Assembly (NCBI RefSeq): GCF_021730445.1
Contig: NZ_JADNRM010000009.1
Location: 94,345 to 158,344 of the forward strand
Origin: Phocaeicola faecalis
Lineage (GTDB): Bacteria; Bacteroidota; Bacteroidia; Bacteroidales; Bacteroidaceae
Reading direction: 5' to 3'
Length of the DNA stretch: 64,000 nt
Each line of letters opens with the position of its first letter. The first letter of the stretch is position 1. The notes beneath the pieces are model-generated. The model was not told where the DNA came from. It made no database searches and worked only from the letters and a program-made list of their open reading frames with translations. This document shows positions 45,888 through 55,995 of this stretch, piece after piece. The position numbers and the translations under genes were made by a program.

Positions 45888-46823
45888 ATGACAGGCTATA
45901 ATAAATTCCAAATAGATGTAGCAACGGGAAGGTTAACCCTTCCCGTTGTCATCCTTATATGCCTGTTTTTATGGGGAGCCAGCATCCATTTATGGAGTGA
46001 GTTGCTCAGTTTTGTATCGTGTGCGTTGACCGGATACATGATGATTGAAATGAATACAGCTTTCACCCTGATACGAACCCGGACTATGCTGCACGTCAGT
46101 CTGTTTGGATTCATCATGTCGGCATGTATGTTTCTCCATCCATTCCATATCTCCAACCTTGTCCCACCGGCATTTATCATCGCTCTGTTCCAATTATTCC
46201 GCAGCTACGAATCCGGACAGGCATCAGGGAGCATCTTTCATGCCTTTTTCTTTATTGGACTCGGTAGCCTTGCCTTTCCGCAATTGTTGTATTTTGCTCC
46301 TTTATTCTATATCAGTATGATTAGTTTCCGCTCATTATCGGCAAAAACATTCTTTGCCGGACTTATCGGACTGATAGTTCCCTATTGGTTTCTCTTTGGC
46401 TACACATTCTATTATGATAAAATGGAGTTGTTTTACCACCCATTGCAATCATTGATACAATTCGAGCCTATCCGCTATACCGGTTTTACTCCCAATCAAA
46501 TTATTTCGTGGGGAACCGTTACACTGATATCACTGATATGCAGCGTGCACTATTTTATGGTCTCCTATTTGGACAAGACACGTACACGTTTGTTCCTCTC
46601 ATTCCTGATAGCCGTCGAAGCATGGACTTATACATTAGGTTTGTTGCAGCCTCAGCACTTCAACGTGTTGCTGCAACTGCAAATCATTATCATGTCCATT
46701 TTAGCAGGACATTTATTTACTTTGACCCGTAATCGCTTTTCCGGCATCTTTTTCATCATTACATTTGTTATCCTAATAACATTAGCTATTTATAATTTAT
46801 GGATGCAATTCTTCAATTCCTGA
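45888..46823 (+). CDS. Multi-pass membrane protein, function unknown
   Basis: A 311-aa hydrophobic protein with roughly eight to ten membrane segments spread over its whole length. I do not recognise a functional motif. It resembles the uncharacterised membrane proteins seen beside purD in Bacteroidetes, by composition only. Its last 25 bp overlap the start of the next gene, which suggests coupled translation. Confidence 0.7.
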   Translation: MTGYNKFQIDVATGRLTLPVVILICLFLWGASIHLWSELLSFVSCALTGYMMIEMNTAFTLIRTRTMLHVSLFGFIMSACMFLHPFHISNLVPPAFIIALFQLFRSYESGQASGSIFHAFFFIGLGSLAFPQLLYFAPLFYISMISFRSLSAKTFFAGLIGLIVPYWFLFGYTFYYDKMELFYHPLQSLIQFEPIRYTGFTPNQIISWGTVTLISLICSVHYFMVSYLDKTRTRLFLSFLIAVEAWTYTLGLLQPQHFNVLLQLQIIIMSILAGHLFTLTRNRFSGIFFIITFVILITLAIYNLWMQFFNS

Positions 46824-47266
46824 TAGACTGGGGATATTGGGGGCTATTTCTCGGCTCTTTCATAGCCGGCAGTGTTCTTCCTTTCAGTTCGGAAGCTGTA
46901 TTGGCAGCTTGTGTCGGTCCGCTGGGTTTAGACCCGGTGATAAGTATTGCCGCCGCCACAGCCGGAAACGTATCCGGGGGCATGACCTGCTACTGGATGG
47001 GACATTTGGGAAACATGGAATGGATAGAGAAATATTTCCATGTAAAAAAAGAAAAGATGGACCGCGCCGAGAAATTTGTACACGGACGGGGAGCATGGAT
47101 GGCATTCTTTGCTTTTATCCCTATCTTGGGAAGTGCCATTTCCATCGTACTGGGCATGATGCGTGCTAATATATGGATTGTTATCCTCGCCATGACAGTC
47201 GGAAAGGTGCTTCGATATGCATTGTTGGTTTGGGGAGTGCTGGAAGCCTCCGCTTTAATGAAATAA
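46799..47266 (+). CDS. YqaA/DedA-family small membrane protein
   Basis: A 155-aa inner membrane protein of the SNARE-associated (DedA-like) superfamily, YqaA type. About four membrane segments; family features include the N-terminal GYWGLFLGSFIAGSVLPFSSE and the polar FIPILGSAISIVLGM region. DedA-type proteins act in membrane homeostasis and lipid recycling; no specific reaction can be assigned here. The start overlaps the preceding gene by 25 bp. Confidence 0.85.
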   Translation: MDAILQFLIDWGYWGLFLGSFIAGSVLPFSSEAVLAACVGPLGLDPVISIAAATAGNVSGGMTCYWMGHLGNMEWIEKYFHVKKEKMDRAEKFVHGRGAWMAFFAFIPILGSAISIVLGMMRANIWIVILAMTVGKVLRYALLVWGVLEASALMK

Positions 47267-47270
47267 TTTT

Positions 47271-47948
47271 ATGGAACTGGAACAGACAGCAGACGGCAGT
47301 TATACACTCTATGTGCCTGAGTTGGATGAACATTATCATTCGGTAAAAGGAGCATTGACGGAGTCACAACATATATTCATTGAAATGGGACTGAAGCATT
47401 CTCCGGTTGCCGAACCGCGCATTCTCGAGATAGGACTGGGCACAGGTCTGAATGCTTTCCTCACCCTGCTTACTGCAGCGGATATTCGGAAGAAAATATA
47501 TTATACAGGCATCGAACGGTATCCGTTAAGTGAAGATACCGTACATAAATTGAATTATCCCGGCCTTATAGGAAAAGGACATGAAGAAGATTACTACGCC
47601 ATCCACCGTGTCGGATGGGGCACGGACGTGGCACTCTCTCCGTGGTTCACACTCCATAAGATAGAAGGGGATTTTACCCGCCTTTTTCATTCGGAAGGAG
47701 CAAGACAGACCTCTCTATCCGGTTATGACATTATCTATTTTGATGCGTTTGCACCCGAAAAGCAGCCGGAAATGTGGGAACAGTCTTTATTCAACTCTTT
47801 ATATGAACTATTAAACAAAGGAGGCATCCTGACCACCTATTGCGCCAAAGGGGTAGTAAGAAGAATGTTGCAGGCAGCCGGATTTACAGTGGAACGTCTT
47901 CCGGGACCTCCGGGTGGGAAACGTGAAATATTACGAGCCACTAAATAA
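47271..47948 (+). CDS. mnmD: tRNA 5-methylaminomethyl-2-thiouridine methyltransferase
   Basis: A 225-aa SAM-dependent methyltransferase of the MnmC N-domain kind, present alone (MnmD). It adds the last methyl to mnm5s2U34 in tRNAs for Lys, Glu and Gln. SAM-binding motif EIGLGTGLNAFLTL (~54-67), then YFDAFAPEKQPEMW (~154-167) and YCAKGVVRRML (~186-196), all diagnostic. The FAD-dependent MnmC C-domain is absent, as expected for MnmD. Confidence 0.9.
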   Translation: MELEQTADGSYTLYVPELDEHYHSVKGALTESQHIFIEMGLKHSPVAEPRILEIGLGTGLNAFLTLLTAADIRKKIYYTGIERYPLSEDTVHKLNYPGLIGKGHEEDYYAIHRVGWGTDVALSPWFTLHKIEGDFTRLFHSEGARQTSLSGYDIIYFDAFAPEKQPEMWEQSLFNSLYELLNKGGILTTYCAKGVVRRMLQAAGFTVERLPGPPGGKREILRATK

Positions 47949-47967
47949 ACAATCAATAAATGAAAAT

Positions 47968-48825
47968 ATGAAACGAATCGCTCTCTTTTTCGTCACTCTG
48001 CTTTGCCTGAGTGCTTGCGGCTCCAAGCAGCAACAGCCCGGCAAAGAGACATTAACCGTTACACTCGAGCCGTTGCGATACTTCACGGAAGTCATTGCCG
48101 GAGATAAATATAATGTAGTCAGTATGGTTCCTAAGGGCAGCAGCCCGGAGACTTACGACCCTACTCCGCAACAGTTAGTCAATCTAGACAAAAGTACTGC
48201 CTACTTACGCATCGGTTACATTGGATTCGAACAAGCATGGATGGATAAATTGACTTCCAACGCCCCGCACCTCAAGGTATTCGATACTTCTAAAGGTATA
48301 GACCCTATCTATGAGGAAGAACACGACCATGGCGACCATCATCATGGAGGAGGCATTGAGCCACACATTTGGAACTCCACCCGGAATGCTTCTATAATAG
48401 CTGATAACATCTATGCTGCCCTGTGCCAGTTGGACAGTGTCAATGCACCCTATTACAAACATCGTCTGGATAGTTTGCAAGGCATTATCACCCATACAGA
48501 CAATGAACTTCGCGGACTACTGCAACATGCAGATACCACTTTTCTTATTTATCACCCGGCATTAAGCTATTTCGCCCGCGATTACGGATTAAAACAAATC
48601 AGCATCGAAGAAGGAGGAAAAGAACCCTCGCCTGCTCATCTCAAAAATTTAATCGAGACCTGCCGTCGTGACAATGCTCACGTCATTTTTGTACAGCAGG
48701 AGTTTGATACACGTAACGCCAAATTGATAGCTGATGAGCTGGGAGTAAATGTAATTCCGATTAATCCGCTAAGCTACGATTGGAAGGAAGAAATGATAAA
48801 TGTGGCAAAGTCTCTTACCAAATAA
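47968..48825 (+). CDS. znuA: Zinc-type ABC transporter substrate-binding lipoprotein
   Basis: A 285-aa lipoprotein counted from MKRIALFFV; an upstream in-frame start overlaps mnmD and is rejected. The lipobox LSAC gives Cys17. Cluster A-I metal-binding fold with His-rich segment EEEHDHGDHHHGGG (~111-124) and metal ligands in EPHIWNS and YHPALSYFA. The His-rich loop is typical of zinc-binding ZnuA/ZinT-like proteins. It is followed closely by an ABC ATPase but no permease gene, so the transporter is incomplete in this window. Confidence 0.85.
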   Translation: MKRIALFFVTLLCLSACGSKQQQPGKETLTVTLEPLRYFTEVIAGDKYNVVSMVPKGSSPETYDPTPQQLVNLDKSTAYLRIGYIGFEQAWMDKLTSNAPHLKVFDTSKGIDPIYEEEHDHGDHHHGGGIEPHIWNSTRNASIIADNIYAALCQLDSVNAPYYKHRLDSLQGIITHTDNELRGLLQHADTTFLIYHPALSYFARDYGLKQISIEEGGKEPSPAHLKNLIETCRRDNAHVIFVQQEFDTRNAKLIADELGVNVIPINPLSYDWKEEMINVAKSLTK

Positions 48826-48833
48826 AAGTGCTT

Positions 48834-49619
48834 ATGACAAACCATCCTATTATACAACTAACCGATATCTCTGCCGCTTATGATGGAAAGACCGTACTCA
48901 GCCGCGTCAACCTGACCGTATATGAGCGTGACTTTCTAGGTGTTATCGGCCCTAACGGAGGCGGAAAGACGACGCTGATTAAATTAATCTTAGGACTACT
49001 GAAACCGGTATCGGGCACCATCCGTTTTTATAAAAACGGTAAAGAAGTACCGGAAATAACCATGGGATACCTGCCTCAGTACAACAGCATCGATAAGAAG
49101 TTCCCTATTTCGGTATACGAAGTCGTATTGTCCGGCCTCAGCAAACAGAAATCATTGCTACACCGGTATTCTTCGGAACAGCACGAACAAGTCAGACAAA
49201 TTATCTCCCGTATGGGATTGGAAGGACTGGAAGGGCGTGCTATCGGTGAGCTGAGTGGCGGACAGTTGCAACGGGCACTTCTGGGACGGGCGCTTGTCTC
49301 TAATCCGGAAGTAGTGATATTGGACGAGCCGAACACGTATATAGACAAACGCTTTGAAGCAAAACTATACTCTTTATTGGAAGAAATCAATAAAGAACGA
49401 GCCATTATCCTGGTAAGCCACGACATCGGTACTGTCTTGCAAAATGTAAAGACAATCGCGTGTGTCAACGAAACACTGGATTACCACCCCGATACGGAAG
49501 TTCCCACCGAATGGCTGGAAGAACACTTCGGATGCCCCATCGAGCTGTTGGGACACGGCAATTTCCCCCATCGCATACTGAAATGCCACTGTCACGAAGA
49601 CAGACAGACTGAAAAGTGA
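48834..49619 (+). CDS. znuC: Zinc/manganese-type ABC transporter ATP-binding protein
   Basis: A 261-aa ATPase counted from MTNHPIIQLTDIS; an earlier in-frame codon at 48780 overlaps the znuA-like gene. Walker A GPNGGGKTT (~39-47), signature LSGGQLQR (~139-146), Walker B VVILDEPN and H-loop SHD are all intact. Its C-terminus (~220-261; EHFGCPIELLGHG and ending HCHEDRQTEK) is Cys/His-containing, as in many ZnuC-like ATPases. Normally it pairs with a ZnuB permease, which is not found here; the gene is followed by a terminator. Confidence 0.88.
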   Translation: MTNHPIIQLTDISAAYDGKTVLSRVNLTVYERDFLGVIGPNGGGKTTLIKLILGLLKPVSGTIRFYKNGKEVPEITMGYLPQYNSIDKKFPISVYEVVLSGLSKQKSLLHRYSSEQHEQVRQIISRMGLEGLEGRAIGELSGGQLQRALLGRALVSNPEVVILDEPNTYIDKRFEAKLYSLLEEINKERAIILVSHDIGTVLQNVKTIACVNETLDYHPDTEVPTEWLEEHFGCPIELLGHGNFPHRILKCHCHEDRQTEK

Positions 49620-49627
49620 TTATAGAA

Positions 49628-49669
49628 AGGTGTGTCAAAATGATAGCCCGATTTCATTTTGGCACACCT
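49628..49669. terminator. Bidirectional hairpin terminator
   Basis: A 16-nt stem: 49628-49643 pairs with 49654-49669 (one G-U pair). It separates the ABC ATPase (+) from the convergent GH3 gene (-). The stem contains GTGTGTCAAAA, the same string as the ends of the 152-bp repeat. Confidence 0.8.
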
Positions 49670-49679
49670 CCTCTTCCTA

Positions 49680-52334
49680 TTACATCTTTACTTTCGTTTT
49701 CAAACGGATATCCTTGGAAGAAGCACCTACCCATATTTCAAATTCCCCTGACTCAAACACCCAGTCAAATTTCTTCTCGCTGAAATACTGAAAAGCATCT
49801 TTATCCAATGCAACCGAAACACTCTTTGTCTCACCGGGACGAAGGAATACTTTCCGAAAACCTTTTAATTCCTTCAACGGACGTACCTCTTTCGAAACAA
49901 TATCACGCACATATATCTGAGCCACCTCCGCCCCTCCGTAATCTCCCGTATTCGTTATATTGAAAGAAAGCGTAACCGACTTGTTCTTCTTGTCTATTTC
50001 CGCCAACTGCAAATCCGAATACTCGAATGAAGTATAAGACAACCCATAACCAAACGGATAGAGCGGTTCGACCTGTTTCTGGTCATATCCACGGTAGCCC
50101 ACGAATATTCCTTCATTATAATATACTTTCTTTTCTTTCCGTGTCTCATCATAATTGCCACAGGCCGGAGAATCTTCCCATCTCTTTTCTATCGTAAAAG
50201 GCAACTTAGCTGAAGGAACCACCTTTCCCGACAACATCTCGGCAAATGCTCTTCCACCTGCCTGCCCCGGATAAAGCAGATGCACCACTGCCTTTACCCG
50301 GTCAATCCACGGACTCATTTTCACACCTCCTCCGGCATGCAGACTGACAATAAGATTCGGATTTACCTCAGCCAACCGATTTATCAGCATATCCTGACCG
50401 TAAGGCAGTTCAAACGGACGGTCACGCCCTTCCAACTCGATACTTCCGTCCAAACCGCCACAGAATATCACCACATCTGCCTGACGCGCCAACCGCAAAG
50501 CTTCCGAAAAATCCAGATTACCTTTATAATCATATCCCAAACGAATCTCTGCGGGCAAACTCCGCTGGTTCAAGTATTCCAACTTCACATGCAGACGTGT
50601 CCCCTTCTGTCCTTCCACTGCCACTTGCCTGCAATCAAAAGACTGGGAAACAGATGCATCCAAGTACATCTTTCCATCAATCCACAAACGATACCCTCCT
50701 TGTGCATCGACAAAAAACAGAAGACTGTCATTCCGTTCCACAGGAACATAGCCCTCCCATTCCACACGATAATCCTCACCCAATCCCTCCTTCGGAGTTC
50801 CCCACCATGAGAAATCTACATGACGGTCAATTCTTTCCATTACTAAATCTTTATTCGTACTTTCTCCATTGGCAGCAGGCGAAACACCCGAAGCACTGTT
50901 GGCATTTACTGTCCTTCCCGCTGCTTTCGCCTGTTGCTGAATCAATTTATCGGACAAAGCACTGCCATCCCCCTGCCCCGTTTTATAATATCTTGCCGTC
51001 AATCCTTGTTTTCCATCTTCCGTATAAAACTGACAGGAACGAAACAATCTCGGCTTATATGCATTGGATATTCCTTCCGCATACCCCACTTCCGCATTAG
51101 GATATTCCGCCTCTATACCCTGCAAGACCGAAGTGACATGCCAAGGATGCACCTTAGAACTGCCGCCACCCCCATAAGTAATGCCGTTTACATTATGCTG
51201 CCTGTCCGTCACCAAGTTATAACAGGCGTTAGGTCCGATTACTGCAATCTTTGCCACCTGTTTCAATGGCAATATGTTATCTTCATTCTTCAGCAGAATC
51301 ATTCCCTCCTTAGCGGCTTCGTACGCCATTCGGTTGGCTTTCGGGTTATAAACAGGAATCGTCGTATCCAACTGCGGACGGTCAAAAAATCCCATTTCGA
51401 TGCACGTGCCGTAAATCCTGCGTACCTTCTCATTAATAGTCTCTTCCGTCACCACTCCCTGTTCGACAAGAGGCAACAGCTTCTCCCTGACAAACCAGTC
51501 GTTACTGCCCATTTCAAGGTCCAGTCCATGATTGGCTGCCTTGTCTGCGGAGTAGGTACATGCCCAATCAGACATCAGCATACCTTTGAATCCCCATTCT
51601 TTCTTCAAGATATCAATCAGATATTTATTTTCCGTACAATATACACCATTCACCGGATTGTAACCGGTCATCACCGCTTTCACTCCCGCCTTTTGCACTG
51701 CCGCCTTAAATGCCGGAAGATAAATCTCACGCAACGCACGCTCAGACACTTCCGAACTTACTGTATAACGGTCATACTCCTGGTCATTGGCTGCAAAATG
51801 TTTGACGGTGGCTATTACCCCTCTTTCCTGCACTCCCTTAATGAAAGGAACCACCATCTCTGAAGAAAGATAAGGGTCTTCACCCATGTATTCAAAGTTT
51901 CGGGCCCCCTTCGAAGCTCTATAAGTATTCACTCCCGGTGCCAAAAGAAAATGAATACCCCGGGCACGCCATTCCTGTCCGTAACAGTCACCCACCCGGG
52001 CCGCCAAGTCTCTATTCCATGACGCTGCCAAAGACAATGCCGACGGGAAGGCTGTGGCTTTGCCAAACAATCCCCATGAAGCAACTCCCAAAGGCCCGTC
52101 CGCCAGTTTAAAAGCAGGTATGCCCAATCGTTCACAAGGATGAAGATAGAAATCCTGATAACCTGCCAACAAGTCAATCTTCTCTTCCAGCGTCATCCGC
52201 CGAACCAAATCTTCCACTCTCTCCTCCACCGGCAAGTCTGCCCGACGGAAAGGATAATCCTGAGCATTTATCTGCCACACAGAAGTACATAACAAGATGC
52301 AACACGCCACAATTACTCTATTCATGATTTTCAT
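49680..52334 (-). CDS. GH3 family beta-glucosidase with PA14 insert
   Basis: An 884-aa secreted enzyme counted from MKIMNRVIVACCIL (a longer N-terminus to 52394 is rejected). Signal peptide ~1-25 (INAQ). GH3 N-terminal barrel (~30-330) with KHFAAND (178-184) and nucleophile D256 (MSDWACTYS), a PA14 carbohydrate-binding insert (~420-560; LTARYYKTG, GYRLWIDGK) in the second domain, and a C-terminal fibronectin-like domain (~800-884). It releases glucose or related beta-linked sugars from oligosaccharides in the periplasm; exact linkage unknown. Confidence 0.93.
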   Translation of the reverse strand: MKIMNRVIVACCILLCTSVWQINAQDYPFRRADLPVEERVEDLVRRMTLEEKIDLLAGYQDFYLHPCERLGIPAFKLADGPLGVASWGLFGKATAFPSALSLAASWNRDLAARVGDCYGQEWRARGIHFLLAPGVNTYRASKGARNFEYMGEDPYLSSEMVVPFIKGVQERGVIATVKHFAANDQEYDRYTVSSEVSERALREIYLPAFKAAVQKAGVKAVMTGYNPVNGVYCTENKYLIDILKKEWGFKGMLMSDWACTYSADKAANHGLDLEMGSNDWFVREKLLPLVEQGVVTEETINEKVRRIYGTCIEMGFFDRPQLDTTIPVYNPKANRMAYEAAKEGMILLKNEDNILPLKQVAKIAVIGPNACYNLVTDRQHNVNGITYGGGGSSKVHPWHVTSVLQGIEAEYPNAEVGYAEGISNAYKPRLFRSCQFYTEDGKQGLTARYYKTGQGDGSALSDKLIQQQAKAAGRTVNANSASGVSPAANGESTNKDLVMERIDRHVDFSWWGTPKEGLGEDYRVEWEGYVPVERNDSLLFFVDAQGGYRLWIDGKMYLDASVSQSFDCRQVAVEGQKGTRLHVKLEYLNQRSLPAEIRLGYDYKGNLDFSEALRLARQADVVIFCGGLDGSIELEGRDRPFELPYGQDMLINRLAEVNPNLIVSLHAGGGVKMSPWIDRVKAVVHLLYPGQAGGRAFAEMLSGKVVPSAKLPFTIEKRWEDSPACGNYDETRKEKKVYYNEGIFVGYRGYDQKQVEPLYPFGYGLSYTSFEYSDLQLAEIDKKNKSVTLSFNITNTGDYGGAEVAQIYVRDIVSKEVRPLKELKGFRKVFLRPGETKSVSVALDKDAFQYFSEKKFDWVFESGEFEIWVGASSKDIRLKTKVKM

Positions 52335-52538
52335 ATTCTTTAGATTTAATAAGTGCGACCAAATTACAAAAAAAACTCCAACTCTAATCACCAAGCGGCT
52401 GTTTTATTGCCTTTACACCTGATTATCGAAGGATAATAAAGAAGTACAAACCGGATGAATTACCCGAAAAAGAGGATAGTTATGAGCGCCATAACACTAA
52501 ATAACAGACATTCAAGCGGTAAATAACTATATCTTTAC

Positions 52539-52546
52539 TATCTTTG
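52539..52546 (+). promoter_or_regulatory. -7 box for the DUF2723 operon
   Basis: TATCTTTG, 36 nt before the DUF2723 ATG. A second similar string (ATCTTTAC) lies just upstream. Confidence 0.65.
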
Positions 52547-52581
52547 CGCTCGTCGAATGTTAACGAAACAAATATAATTTC

Positions 52582-55500
52582 ATGAAACAGTACAAATTAG
52601 TAAACAATCTGGTTGGTTGGATTGCTTTTGTCATCGCAGCTATTACTTATTGCATGACCATCGAACCGACAGCCAGTTTTTGGGATTGCCCTGAATTTAT
52701 CACTACCGGCTACAAACTTGAGGTAGGACACCCCCCCGGCGCACCTTTTTTCATGCTTACAGCAAATTTATTCAGCCAGTTTACCAGTGACCCCAGTCAG
52801 GTGGCCCGTATGGTGAACACCATGAGTGCCTTGATGAGTGCGGCGTGTATCTTATTCCTGTTTTGGAGTATTACATACCTCGTTAAAAAACTGGTTTGCC
52901 CCGATGACAACGAAATGACATTGGGCAAACTTATTACCATCATGGGGTCGGGCCTTGTAGGAGCCTTGGCTTATACATGGAGCGATACCTTCTGGTTCAG
53001 CGCTGTAGAGGGTGAAGTATATGCCTACTCCAGCCTGTTCACCGCAGTCGTATTCTGGCTTATTCTGAAGTGGGAAAGTGTGGCAAACGAGCCTCACAGT
53101 GACCGTTGGCTGATTCTGATTGCCTATCTGACAGGACTTTCCATTGGTGTGCACTTGCTTAACTTGCTGTGTATCCCTGCCATTGTATTGGTTTACTATT
53201 ACAAAAAGAATCCCGACGCCAATCTGAAAGGCAGTCTGCTTGCCTTAGCCGGATCGATGGTACTGGTGGCTGCCGTGCTTTATGGCATCGTGCCGGGTGT
53301 AGTGAAAGTGGGCGGCTGGTTTGAGTTGCTGTTTGTCAACGGACTGGGTATGCCTTTCAACAGTGGATTGATTGTCTACATTATCTTATTGGCAGCCTCT
53401 ATCATTTGGGGCGTATACGAAAGTTATGTGGAGAAGAGCCGCAAACGCATGAACATCGCTTTCCTCACCACTATCGCCATGCTGGGCATTCCGTTTTACG
53501 GATATGGATGGAGCAGTGCTTTTATCGGCATTATCATTTTAGCGGCATTGGGTATTTATCTATTTGCCAAACTGGACAAGAAATACCAAATCAGTGCACG
53601 CACGCTCAATACCTCTTTACTCTGCATCATGATGATTATGGTAGGTTATTCATCGTATGCGCTCATTGTGATTCGTTCCACAGCCAATACACCGATGGAC
53701 CAGAACTCACCGGAAGATATCTTCACGCTGGGCGAATACCTCGGCCGCGAACAATACGGAACCCGTCCTTTGTTCTACGGACAGGCTTATACCTCAAAAC
53801 CGGCACTCAAGGAAGTGGACGGCGGATGCATGTATGATGTGACGGAAGGAGCTCCGATATATCAACGGAAAGAAAAAGCTACTCCCGACGAAAAAGACAG
53901 CTACGAAGTGGTTCGTCATAAAACAGAATATAAGTATGCACAGAATATGCTGTTCCCGCGTATGTACAGCGAGGCACATGCACAGTCATACGAAGACTGG
54001 CTGGGCGGAGTGGAAGGTACACAAGTGCCTTACGACCAATGCGGACAGATGATGATGGTAAAGGTTCCCACCCAATGGGACAACATCAAGTTCTTCTTCT
54101 CTTATCAAGTGAACTTCATGTATTGGAGATACTTCATGTGGAACTTTGCCGGACGCCAGAATGACATTCAGGGACAAGGAGAGATAGAACACGGAAACTG
54201 GATTACCGGTATTCCGCCTGTCGACAAATTCCTGGTAGGCGACCAAAGCCTGCTCCCCTCCGACCTGAAGAACAATAAAGGACATAATGTATTCTACTGT
54301 CTGCCTCTTTTGCTCGGACTTATCGGTCTGTTCTGGCAGGCTTACAAGGTGAGACGCATCACCACGCCGGACGGAAAAATAATCTACGAGCCAATCGGTA
54401 TCCAACAGTTCTGGATTGTATTCTTCCTGTTCTTTATGACCGGTCTTGCCATTGTGCTCTACCTCAACCAGACCCCCCTTCAACCCCGTGAACGCGACTA
54501 TGCCTATGCCGGTTCGTTCTATGCTTTTGCCATCTGGATTGGTATGGGTGTGGCAGGTATCTCTGAATGGTTACAGAAAAAAATCGGTGAAAAGCCGGCC
54601 TCTATCCTTGCGACAGTAGTTTGCTTGTTCGTGCCTATCCAAATGGTAAGCCAGACTTGGGACGACCACGACCGCAGCAACCGCTACGTAGCACGCGACT
54701 TCGGCCAAAACTATTTGAGCACCGTACAGGAAGAAGGCAACCCGATTATCTTCACCAACGGTGACAACGATACCTTCCCCTTGTGGTATAATCAGGAGAC
54801 AGAAGGTTTCCGCACCGATGTGCGTGTCTGCAACCTGAGTTACCTGCAAACAGACTGGTACATTGACCAGATGAAGCGTCAGGCATACGATTCGCCTGCC
54901 GTACCTATCGACTGGAGTCGTCTGGAATATGTGCAGGGGCATAACGAAGCGGTTGCCATCCGTCCCGAAGTGATGGAAAGCATCAAGAACTTCTATAAAC
55001 AAAACCCCGAAGATGCTGCAAAAGAGTTCGGAGACAATCCTTATGAGCTGAAGAATATCCTGAAATACTGGGTACGCTCCCCGAAAGAAGGTCTGCAGAT
55101 GATTCCTACAGACAGCATTGTCATCAAGCTGGACAAAGAAGCCATCAAACGCTCGGGCATGATGATTCCCGACTCATTGCATGGTGAGATACCCGAATAT
55201 ATGAATATCTCGCTGAAAGGCAAACGTATGCTTTACAAGAGCGAACTGATGATGCTCGAAATGTTGGCGAATACCAATTGGGAACGTCCGCTGTACATGG
55301 CTATCACTGTGGGCAGCGACAATCATCTGAACTTAGGCAACAACTTCATACAAGAAGGTCTTGCCTACCGCATCACTCCGTTCAATACCACAGCACTCAA
55401 TGCACGTATCGATTCGGAAAAGATGTATGACAACCTGATGAACAAGTTCAAGTTCGGCGGCATCGACAATCCCGATATCTATATTGACGAGACAGTCATG

Positions 55501-55980
55501 CGCATGTGCCTGACACACCGCCGCATGTTTGTCCAACTTGCCAGCCAATTGATAAAGGAAGGCAAGAAAGACAAAGCACTGGAAGTTCTCGACTATAGTC
55601 TGAAAGTAATTCCCAGCACAACCGTGCCCCATGATTATATCATGAGCAGCTCGAAAGAAATGGCAGACGATTATCTGGCCTTGGGCGAAACAGAAAAAGC
55701 AGAAGCCATCCTGAGCGACCTGGCAAACAAGGCAGTGGAATATATCAGCTGGTATCTGAGCCTTGACGACCAACGCTTGGCCAATTCGTATGAAGAGTGT
55801 GTCCGCAACTTCTATATTCTGGACGAACTCAACAAAGCTTTGGCACGTTGCAATGCCGCAAGCGGTGTGGAAAGCGAAGGCGAACAGAAACCGAAATCGG
55901 ATATGTCTGCCCACTATACCAAGAAGTTTGAAGAACTTTACGAAGTATTCAACAACCGCGTAGGTGGAAAAAGAAAATAA
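52582..55980 (+). CDS. DUF2723 multi-pass membrane protein (GT-C-like)
   Basis: An 1132-aa inner membrane protein, a Bacteroidetes family of unknown exact function. About a dozen membrane segments (~10-700) with the DUF2723 N-terminal signature EPTASFWDCPEFI and HPPGAPF (~28-53), an Asp/Glu plus HPPG pattern like that of GT-C glycosyltransferases such as protein O-mannosyltransferases. The C-terminal ~300 residues are soluble and partly TPR-like (~950-1075). A role in lipid-linked glycan transfer to proteins or surface polymers is inference. It shares a run with a deacetylase gene and a sulfatase gene. Confidence 0.8.
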   Translation: MKQYKLVNNLVGWIAFVIAAITYCMTIEPTASFWDCPEFITTGYKLEVGHPPGAPFFMLTANLFSQFTSDPSQVARMVNTMSALMSAACILFLFWSITYLVKKLVCPDDNEMTLGKLITIMGSGLVGALAYTWSDTFWFSAVEGEVYAYSSLFTAVVFWLILKWESVANEPHSDRWLILIAYLTGLSIGVHLLNLLCIPAIVLVYYYKKNPDANLKGSLLALAGSMVLVAAVLYGIVPGVVKVGGWFELLFVNGLGMPFNSGLIVYIILLAASIIWGVYESYVEKSRKRMNIAFLTTIAMLGIPFYGYGWSSAFIGIIILAALGIYLFAKLDKKYQISARTLNTSLLCIMMIMVGYSSYALIVIRSTANTPMDQNSPEDIFTLGEYLGREQYGTRPLFYGQAYTSKPALKEVDGGCMYDVTEGAPIYQRKEKATPDEKDSYEVVRHKTEYKYAQNMLFPRMYSEAHAQSYEDWLGGVEGTQVPYDQCGQMMMVKVPTQWDNIKFFFSYQVNFMYWRYFMWNFAGRQNDIQGQGEIEHGNWITGIPPVDKFLVGDQSLLPSDLKNNKGHNVFYCLPLLLGLIGLFWQAYKVRRITTPDGKIIYEPIGIQQFWIVFFLFFMTGLAIVLYLNQTPLQPRERDYAYAGSFYAFAIWIGMGVAGISEWLQKKIGEKPASILATVVCLFVPIQMVSQTWDDHDRSNRYVARDFGQNYLSTVQEEGNPIIFTNGDNDTFPLWYNQETEGFRTDVRVCNLSYLQTDWYIDQMKRQAYDSPAVPIDWSRLEYVQGHNEAVAIRPEVMESIKNFYKQNPEDAAKEFGDNPYELKNILKYWVRSPKEGLQMIPTDSIVIKLDKEAIKRSGMMIPDSLHGEIPEYMNISLKGKRMLYKSELMMLEMLANTNWERPLYMAITVGSDNHLNLGNNFIQEGLAYRITPFNTTALNARIDSEKMYDNLMNKFKFGGIDNPDIYIDETVMRMCLTHRRMFVQLASQLIKEGKKDKALEVLDYSLKVIPSTTVPHDYIMSSSKEMADDYLALGETEKAEAILSDLANKAVEYISWYLSLDDQRLANSYEECVRNFYILDELNKALARCNAASGVESEGEQKPKSDMSAHYTKKFEELYEVFNNRVGGKRK

Positions 55981-55995
55981 AAAGCACACACGCTT

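Noticed and set aside
44881..45924. 347-aa frame antisense to purD
   Set aside because: It mirrors the conserved purD codons and has no recognisable domain; typical antisense shadow.
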